DNA of 13,743 nt from Nitrospira sp. (GTDB taxonomy: Bacteria > Nitrospirota > Nitrospiria > Nitrospirales > Nitrospiraceae), in contig JABMDE010000049.1 in NCBI GenBank assembly GCA_015904055.1, positions 1 through 13,743 of the forward strand. The letters are read 5' to 3'. Below, piece after piece: positions 5,697 through 11,112 of the stretch. The translations under genes were made by a program, and so were the position numbers. The notes beneath the pieces are model-generated. The model did not search any database. It worked only from the letters and a program-made list of their open reading frames with translations, and was not told where the DNA came from. Numbering within the stretch: position 1 is the first letter of the stretch; every line of letters starts with the position of its first letter.

Positions 5697-6979
5697 CTAC
5701 GAGGGGACGAGGGTGAGGAACCACGGAGCCACTTCTTCTACCATCCCGGAGAATTTTCTCGCAGTGCTGCCGGCTGGAATTCCCGGAAAGGTCGCTCCTC
5801 GCCTGATTCGAACAGATCGAAATGTGGGAGCCTGATGGGCCTGAGTATCGACAGACTCTGGAGAAAGAGAGAAGCGTCGAAGAATCCCCAGATCGGCCAG
5901 ATCGACTGAATCACCGATCGACAGACGATTCAACGAGTCATATACCTCACCGAAGATTTCCGGAATATTGGCAGCGGTAAACAGCCGGTCTTGAGGCCGA
6001 TAGCGGGAATCGTCAAGTACTTGTGCCAGCAGCTCCCAAAAGACTTGGTTATCGACCGCGCCCAGGACGCACAACGCGCCGCGAGCCGCCATCAGATTGA
6101 GAAGGGCACGGGGGCCGATAATATCAAACTTCCAGGGAGGGAACAGCAACCGTCGTTCGCCGTGCTGAACCTCCAGCGCCGGCTCGCCCCGGAATCGACT
6201 GGACCGGAAGGAGCCCTTTGTCCGGGAAAGATCCTCGGTCATGACGGATCGAGACAGCCTTGATGGCTCATACGCGAAGGTGGGCGTGGCCGGCGCCCAA
6301 CAAGTGACGATCGTGTATCGTGGGGCCAGTTTACCGGTATCGTCCAGCTGATCCAGGGCAAACATGTCCTGGTCTCCGAAAAATGAAAATGTGAGTCCCG
6401 CCCGGTCTCTCAATGCCCGCAACCGGTCCTGCTGAGGATGGAGGGGCCCGCCCAGCTGCGAGCGGGGATCAAGCCGGTCCAGGCAATGGAAAATGAGGTT
6501 GCGATGCCGCTGTTGGAGTTCGGACACATAGTGTTCCACCAATTCGTCGGCGAATGACAGGTCGCCGGCGCCAAGATCCAATACCGACGCGACGTCGGTA
6601 TCGCGTAAGAGATCGAAAGGATTGGTGGACCGCTGGACGTAGTCTTCCACTGGGATCCGGGAGGGACAATGAGCTCAAAGAAAATACAGAGAGCCCTGAT
6701 CGCCTTGGCAGGTGGGAACCCGGTGAGTGTCTTCAGCCATTCACCATCGAGATCTTGAACGCGTTTCGCTTGTTGTGGTTGTAGAACATGCAGTAACGGG
6801 TCTTTAATCGCAGGCGGCAGGCTTGTATCTCTGACCCGTTGAAGCAGCCGGCTGATCGTCTCAGGAAACGCTTCTTGTTGGATCAATCGCTTGGACGCGT
6901 CCCACTGGCCGGGAGACTGCCTCGCACGCAGGCTGATACGCCGGCGGAACTCGTCGAGCTGAAGATGCTCAGGACTCAT
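5697..6979 (-). pseudogene. methyltransferase-like protein, frameshifted
   Basis: Two overlapping frames together make one protein of about 425 residues. The first runs from the ATG at 6977-6979 for about 105 residues to FFELIVP. The second continues at PSRIPVEDYVQ and ends at 5697. The break lies in CCCTCCC at about 6658-6667; one extra base there would restore a single frame. After the break, SVLDLGAGDLSF matches motif I of Rossmann-fold S-adenosylmethionine-dependent methyltransferases, but I cannot name the family or substrate, and the rest is unfamiliar. If the second frame is translated alone it would start at a GTG (6648-6650) with no ribosome binding site. The gene precedes moxR on the same strand by 175 bases, and moxR has its own promoter. 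The frame break may be a real mutation or a sequencing error. Confidence 0.75.
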
Positions 6980-7104
6980 GAGAAACCTAAATCCGTTTGT
7001 ATGGAGGAACCGGGAAATACAATTCCCGAAGAATAGTGACCTGTAAACTCTACCGTCAAGCCGTGCACCTTGTCCGCCTCCGAACAGTATGATAGGAGTT
7101 GATC

Positions 7105-8121
7105 ATGTTCATGAACTGCTGCTTCGGTATGAAGACCCGATTGAATTGGGCAGCCTGTCGGCTGGGGGTTGTCTTGTGCACCCTTGTCGCCCTGGCAGGC
7201 TGTCTCCCCGGACATCAGGCTGCTCTCGATTCCGATCGCAAGGGGGAATGGCAACCCGGGCAGGTCATCGAGGCACAGACCGGTCGCGTCCTCTCTACTC
7301 CCGAATGGCTCAAGGAACTGGAACAATACGAGATCATTTATCTGGGCGAAGAACATTTCAACAACCACCACATCGAGGCGGCCCTTCGCATTCTGGATCA
7401 GTTGGTTTCAGACGGTATCCGGCCCACCATCGGTATGGAGATGTTCGGATGGGATGGCCAGCCTGCCTTGGACAAGTATCTGTCGGATGACCGGTTCGGT
7501 CGGAGCGAATTTCTTGAACAGGTCCTGTGGACCCAAAACTGGGGGCATGAATTTGCTGCCTATGAACCGCTGGTCACGTTTGCCCGCGATCAGCACCTGT
7601 CGATCCGCGCCATGAACCCGCCGAGGCCGTTGGTCCGGCGCGTCGTCAAGTTCGGCCTGGCACAGGTCCGGCAAGAGCCGGAATGGACGCAATGGGGCAT
7701 GCATCAGGAAGAGATCGTCGATGATCCTGCCTATCGCGCGCGTATCGTCGATCAACTAGAGCGCTGTCACGGAAGCGGAGCCGGCGCGCATGTGCAACCG
7801 ATGTATGAGGCGTCGATGGTCCGCGATGAAGGCATGGCAAAAACCTTAGCCGCCGGTCTTGAAGCGCTGCGCCGGGACAACAGTGGAGCGCGTGGAATTA
7901 TTGTGAGTTATACGGGAGGAGGCCATATTCAATACGCACTCCCGGTCCCGATGCGGGTGGCCCGACGGTTTGCAGGCCAGGTGAAGCAAACAACGGTCTA
8001 TATGACGTCGTTCGATTCAAGCCGGCTTGAAGACATCAGGGAGCTTGCGCGTGAAAAGATTGCCGACTTTATCTGGCTGACCCCGATGAGTGCGAAGGGT
8101 CCCCCTCCACGCTGTCGATAG
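7105..8121 (+). CDS. ChaN family lipoprotein
   Basis: This is a 338-residue lipoprotein. Residues 19-33 form a hydrophobic signal ending in the lipobox LAGC (30-33), so Cys33 should be lipidated and the protein anchored to a membrane outside the cytoplasm. The body has the hallmarks of the ChaN/haem-binding uptake family (DUF399): YLGEEHFNNHH (79-89), GMEMFGWDGQ near 110, MYEASMVRDEGMA and GGGHIQYALP. ChaN of Campylobacter jejuni binds two haem groups and has been linked to iron acquisition; a role here is inferred. An AGGAG ribosome binding site (7094-7098) sits 6 bases before the ATG at 7105, which decides this start over the TTG at 7099. No good promoter was found, although weak bidirectional -10/-35-like boxes lie at 6997-7023 between it and the divergent methyltransferase-like gene. 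Confidence 0.9.
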   Translation: MFMNCCFGMKTRLNWAACRLGVVLCTLVALAGCLPGHQAALDSDRKGEWQPGQVIEAQTGRVLSTPEWLKELEQYEIIYLGEEHFNNHHIEAALRILDQLVSDGIRPTIGMEMFGWDGQPALDKYLSDDRFGRSEFLEQVLWTQNWGHEFAAYEPLVTFARDQHLSIRAMNPPRPLVRRVVKFGLAQVRQEPEWTQWGMHQEEIVDDPAYRARIVDQLERCHGSGAGAHVQPMYEASMVRDEGMAKTLAAGLEALRRDNSGARGIIVSYTGGGHIQYALPVPMRVARRFAGQVKQTTVYMTSFDSSRLEDIRELAREKIADFIWLTPMSAKGPPPRCR

Positions 8122-8186
8122 GGGCCTTCCGCAGCTTGTACCCTCTTCCAGATCTCCTCATTCACCACCGGCAAAGTCCTCAATTC

Positions 8187-8215
8187 TTGACAGTCCTGCG
8201 CCGTCAAGGCAGACT
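8187..8215 (+). promoter_or_regulatory. probable promoter of the SWIM-domain gene
   Basis: A perfect -35 TTGACA (8187-8192) is followed after 17 bases by CAGACT (8210-8215), a weak -10 with three matches to TATAAT. The start of transcription would be near 8222, about 35 bases before the gene. The -10 is poor, so activator dependence is possible. Confidence 0.5.
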
Positions 8216-8256
8216 ACGGCGACGCGCACTCGTCACACAGGCGGAGATTTCAGTCG

Positions 8257-9165
8257 TTGAAAATGCGAAACAAGATACCCTGCAGCGCCGAACGGCTTGG
8301 CTTATTGGATCCACAGATGATTCAATCTGTTGCCGACGCAAATGCGTTCAACATCGGCCGTCAGTATGCGGCGGAGAATCGTGTCCGTATCGTTGAGGCC
8401 GACGACTCGCAAATTACATCGGCGGTGATCGGCAACTCCGGCCTCTATGAGCAAACCATCCGGTTGAAAGACGGCCACCTTCTTTCCAAATGTTCGTGCA
8501 CGCTTCCCGAAGAACCGATGTGCCGCCACTGCATTGCTGTCCTGATCGAGTACCATCGATGGGTCCAGCCTCGGCAGCCGCAAAAATCCACTATCGCCAA
8601 ATCGGCTCAAGTGCCCCAGAAACCCGAGCCTTCGGCCGGAGGAAAAGCATTGATGACGCAGTCCTCCGCTCCTGATGTGAAACTCAGCGAGGTACTCCCG
8701 TTCTTGGAATGGCTCAGACCGGCATTGCATGCCCTCGAAACAGGCACAGCAATTCCCGATCCTCCACAATTGGGCCAGGGGGATCTCTCGACGTGGATTC
8801 AAGTCATCATGAATCAGGAACATCGGCACCGCGAGAGCGAAGAAGCCCTGATGAGCTTTGAATCAAAAATGAAAGACCGCGAAGCCTACATCGGGCGTTT
8901 GACCCAACAACTCCAGGTCTCCATCGCTGAAACAAAGACGGCCCAAGAGACGTTGCAACTGATCCAGATCGAGGTTGACGAGTATAAGGAGATCCTGGCC
9001 CATGTCGCCGAACTGGCCGGTGAAGTCGTTCGACACGACGGAAAGGTTCGGGCAGCCACAAACGAACTCCTGAGCAAGAGCTCCCAGCTCAACTCCCTCA
9101 CCGGGTCGTTCAAAGACCTGGCTGAATCGCTCAAGTCAGCCTCGGCAAAGCGTCCTTCCAAGTAA
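8257..9165 (+). CDS. SWIM zinc finger and coiled-coil protein
   Basis: This is a 302-residue protein. Residues 70-100 hold a SWIM zinc finger, C79-x-C81-x7-C89-x-H91, preceded by a beta-rich stretch (YEQTIRLKDGHLLSKC), as in many SWIM domains that bind DNA or proteins. A Pro/Lys/Gln-rich linker (about 104-135) follows. The second half, from about 190, is helical, Glu/Lys/Gln-rich and looks like a long coiled coil, so the protein probably oligomerises. I do not recognise a named family. There is no signal peptide, so it should be cytoplasmic. The start is uncertain. The TTG at 8257 lies 10 bases after GGAG (8243-8246); the ATG at 8263 lies 16 bases after it, which is long. A promoter candidate lies just upstream, and the next gene has its own promoter. 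Confidence 0.8.
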   Translation: MKMRNKIPCSAERLGLLDPQMIQSVADANAFNIGRQYAAENRVRIVEADDSQITSAVIGNSGLYEQTIRLKDGHLLSKCSCTLPEEPMCRHCIAVLIEYHRWVQPRQPQKSTIAKSAQVPQKPEPSAGGKALMTQSSAPDVKLSEVLPFLEWLRPALHALETGTAIPDPPQLGQGDLSTWIQVIMNQEHRHRESEEALMSFESKMKDREAYIGRLTQQLQVSIAETKTAQETLQLIQIEVDEYKEILAHVAELAGEVVRHDGKVRAATNELLSKSSQLNSLTGSFKDLAESLKSASAKRPSK

Positions 9166-9209
9166 CACACCGTCACAAATACTGCGGGTGACCGGGCTCC
9201 CGACCCCTC

Positions 9210-9239
9210 TTGCGCCGGCCCCACAAATTTCTGTACAAT
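9210..9239 (+). promoter_or_regulatory. promoter of the 62-residue protein gene
   Basis: TACAAT (9234-9239) is a good -10, with TTGCGC (9210-9215) as an acceptable -35 at 18-base spacing. The predicted start is near 9246, which leaves a leader of about 40 bases containing a strong ribosome binding site. Confidence 0.55.
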
Positions 9240-9285
9240 GCCCCCTCGTTTTATTGAATCGGTACGGTTCTGAGGAGGAGTTGCG

Positions 9286-9474
9286 ATGAAAAAGCTCTGT
9301 GTACGAACAAGCGTGCTGGCAGCAACAGCCTTGTTGGTCGAAGCACTCCCGGTGTTGGCCAATGCCCCGGAGGGTGGGCCCCCGGATTACAGCGGAATCA
9401 CCGCCCTGTACTATGTGCTGATCGGGGGAGTCCTCGCCTACGGCGTCTACGATACCTTCTTCAAGAAGTCCTGA
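9286..9474 (+). CDS. small exported or membrane protein, unknown function
   Basis: This is a 62-residue protein. A Lys-Lys start and a hydrophobic stretch (residues 6-24) end in VLANA, a plausible signal peptidase I site after about residue 27. A Gly/Pro-rich link (NAPEGGPPDYSG) follows, then a second hydrophobic helix (about 39-58) and a basic KKS end. If the signal is cleaved, a single-pass mini-protein of about 35 residues remains; if not, it has two membrane segments. A consensus AGGAGG (9273-9278) lies 7 bases before the ATG and a good promoter lies further upstream, which suggests high expression. I do not recognise the family. Its neighbours (SWIM protein before, tesA converging after) give no functional clue. 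Confidence 0.8.
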   Translation: MKKLCVRTSVLAATALLVEALPVLANAPEGGPPDYSGITALYYVLIGGVLAYGVYDTFFKKS

Positions 9475-9512
9475 CGAACAACGCCCCCTCACTCTATCGT
9501 TAGACCCCCTCT

Positions 9513-9541
9513 GCAGCTCGCAGTCTGCTGTGCGATGCTGC
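9513..9541 (+). terminator. possible weak terminator hairpin
   Basis: GCAGCTCGC (9513-9521) can pair with GCGATGCTGC (9532-9541) with a one-base bulge around a 10-base loop. It is followed by the T-rich GTCTTCCTCT rather than a true U-run. It sits in the 91-base gap between the converging small-protein gene and tesA, where a terminator is expected. Confidence 0.3.
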
Positions 9542-9565
9542 GTCTTCCTCTATGCCCTTGAGCAT

Positions 9566-10249
9566 TCAGGATGTTTTCCCTCGTGCACGGATCACCGGAC
9601 CAAGAGTTTTGAGCACCTGCTCGACAATAATCCTATACCCTGCCTTTGTCGGGTGAATACCGTCGGCTTGATTCAATACCGACGAAGCCGCGACCCCCTC
9701 AAGAAAGAACGGGATGAGGGGAAGGCGGTATTGCCTGGCAAGTGCCGGAAAGATAGCCTCGAAACCCTTCGTGTAGTCATGCCCATAGTTCGGAGGCAGC
9801 TTCATACCGGCCAGGATCACCGTGACGCCGGCTTGCTGCAGCTGCTGAATGATTGAACCGAGGTTGTTTCTTGTTTGTTCCAGACTGAGCCCCCTGAGTC
9901 CGTCATTGGCCCCCAACTCAAGGATCACGATGTCGGGCTTGCCGGCAAGCACCCAGGTCACGCGACGAAGACCGCCGGCCGTCGTATCACCGCTCACACC
10001 GGCATTGATGACCCGATACCGATGGTCCAGCTCATCCAACCGCTGCTGCAGTTGGGCAGGGTATGCCTCCTCGCCGCTGACCCCGAATCCGGCGGTGAGG
10101 CTGTCGCCGAAGGCGACGATCCTCGGCCTGGTATCTCCCGCTTCAGAAGAACCGGCCTCCACTGCGGTCTGATTGAAACAGACGAGAAGGAGCGGAAAGA
10201 CCGCAAGAACCGGCAGAATAAAAAGAAGCACGTGTTGACGTCGAGACAT
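9566..10249 (-). CDS. tesA: TesA-type SGNH arylesterase / lysophospholipase
   Basis: This is a 227-residue exported SGNH hydrolase. Residues 1-32 are a signal peptide (MSRRQ start, hydrophobic core, then TAVEA before the likely cut). Block I is AFGDSLTAGFG (47-57) with the nucleophile Ser50, block II contains Gly87 in GVSGDTTAGG (84-93), block III is ELGANDGLRG with Asn115, and block V is DGIHPTKAG with Asp197 and His199. All four catalytic blocks are intact. E. coli TesA is a periplasmic thioesterase/lysophospholipase; this protein should act on lipid or aryl esters outside the cytoplasm. It diverges from ybbA-ybbP as tesA does in E. coli. The ATG at 10247-10249 was chosen because the signal peptide starts naturally there. 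An upstream TTG at 10261 is possible and lies closer to an AGGGA. Confidence 0.93.
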   Translation of the reverse strand: MSRRQHVLLFILPVLAVFPLLLVCFNQTAVEAGSSEAGDTRPRIVAFGDSLTAGFGVSGEEAYPAQLQQRLDELDHRYRVINAGVSGDTTAGGLRRVTWVLAGKPDIVILELGANDGLRGLSLEQTRNNLGSIIQQLQQAGVTVILAGMKLPPNYGHDYTKGFEAIFPALARQYRLPLIPFFLEGVAASSVLNQADGIHPTKAGYRIIVEQVLKTLGPVIRARGKTS

Positions 10250-10286
10250 GGGGCAATACAAATTCCCTTGGCCCTTCCCTTCCTAC

Positions 10287-10297
10287 AGTATAATACT
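10287..10297. promoter_or_regulatory. near-symmetric -10 element between tesA and ybbA
   Basis: AGTATAATACT is palindromic except for its central base. On the plus strand it contains a perfect TATAAT (10289-10294), with TTGGCC as a -35 candidate at a short 15-base spacing. On the minus strand it offers TATTAT or TATACT, with only weak -35 candidates. One site could therefore fire towards both ybbA (start about 35 bases from the ATG at 10336) and tesA. The -35 boxes are poor in both directions, so the strength is uncertain. Confidence 0.55.
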
Positions 10298-10335
10298 ATC
10301 GTGATGCCATCTTCTCCGATAGAATCGACCCGGTT

Positions 10336-11112
10336 ATGATCTCGCTGAAAAACGTATCGATGGTGCTCACGGCAGCAGGCCGTTCCGTGAGAATCCTTGA
10401 AGAGATTTCTCTGGTCATTCCTGCCAAACAGACAGTCGCCATCGTGGGACCGTCAGGAAGCGGGAAATCCACGTTGCTCGGGCTGATGGCGGGCCTCGAC
10501 CGTCCGACGACCGGATCGATCACGCTGGACGGACAGGATATTACGACGCTGTCCGAAAGCCGGATAGCGCACGTGCGTCGAGAGAAAATCGGCTACATCT
10601 TTCAATCGTTTCACCTCATACCTACTCTCACAGCCATAGAAAACGTCGCCGTTCCGTTGGAATTGAGCGGAGCGCGCCAGGCTGGCACACGTGCCGCTGA
10701 GTTACTGACGGCGGTCGGATTATCCGATCGTATGGGACATTATCCGGTGCAGCTGTCGGGAGGAGAACAACAACGGGTCGCAGTCGCACGCGCCTTTGCT
10801 TGCCGCCCGCCGATCCTGTTAGCCGATGAGCCCACGGGTAATCTTGACAGCACAACCGGCGCGTCCATAATTGACCTCTTGCTCTCGCTACATCGCGACT
10901 ACGGGACGACACTGGTCCTTGTCACGCATGATCCAACGTTGGCGGCATTGATGCAGCGAGTGGTATCGATGCGCGATGGATGTCTGGAATCCGACACCCT
11001 GCCTTCCTACTCCGGTGTCATTGACGAGGGTCCGATTGCTGTGGCATCCCCGGACCAGGCCTTCTCTCTCGATCAGGGATCCTCGGATTCCATTCCAGAA
11101 TCCCGCTCATGA
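10336..11112 (+). CDS. ybbA: ABC transporter ATP-binding protein (YbbA/LolD type)
   Basis: This is a 258-residue ATPase of the MacB/LolD group. Walker A is GPSGSGKST (38-46), the Q-loop Gln is 90 in YIFQSF, the signature is LSGGEQQR (140-147), Walker B is ILLADEP (160-166) and the H-loop His is 198 in VTHD. These cytoplasmic subunits power FtsX-fold membrane partners. Here the partner is the next gene, whose ATG overlaps this stop codon (ATGA at 11109-11112), so the two are translationally coupled. About 30 residues after the end of the usual domain (from roughly 228, [10 protein letters not shown] onward, acidic and Ser-rich) have no match I know and form a C-terminal tail. The ribosome binding site before 10336 is poor. 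The gene diverges from tesA across a shared promoter region. Confidence 0.93.
   Translation: MISLKNVSMVLTAAGRSVRILEEISLVIPAKQTVAIVGPSGSGKSTLLGLMAGLDRPTTGSITLDGQDITTLSESRIAHVRREKIGYIFQSFHLIPTLTAIENVAVPLELSGARQAGTRAAELLTAVGLSDRMGHYPVQLSGGEQQRVAVARAFACRPPILLADEPTGNLDSTTGASIIDLLLSLHRDYGTTLVLVTHDPTLAALMQRVVSMRDGCLESDTLPSYSGVIDEGPIAVASPDQAFSLDQGSSDSIPESRS

Noticed and set aside
7088..7093. TATGAT as a -10 box for the ChaN-type gene
   Set aside because: It abuts the AGGAG ribosome binding site, so transcripts would start after it, and there is no -35 at the right distance.
7998..8207. 69-codon minus-strand ORF starting MTAQDCQEL
   Set aside because: Mostly a shadow of the 3' end of the ChaN-type gene, with no motif, and its start overlaps the SWIM gene promoter on the other strand.
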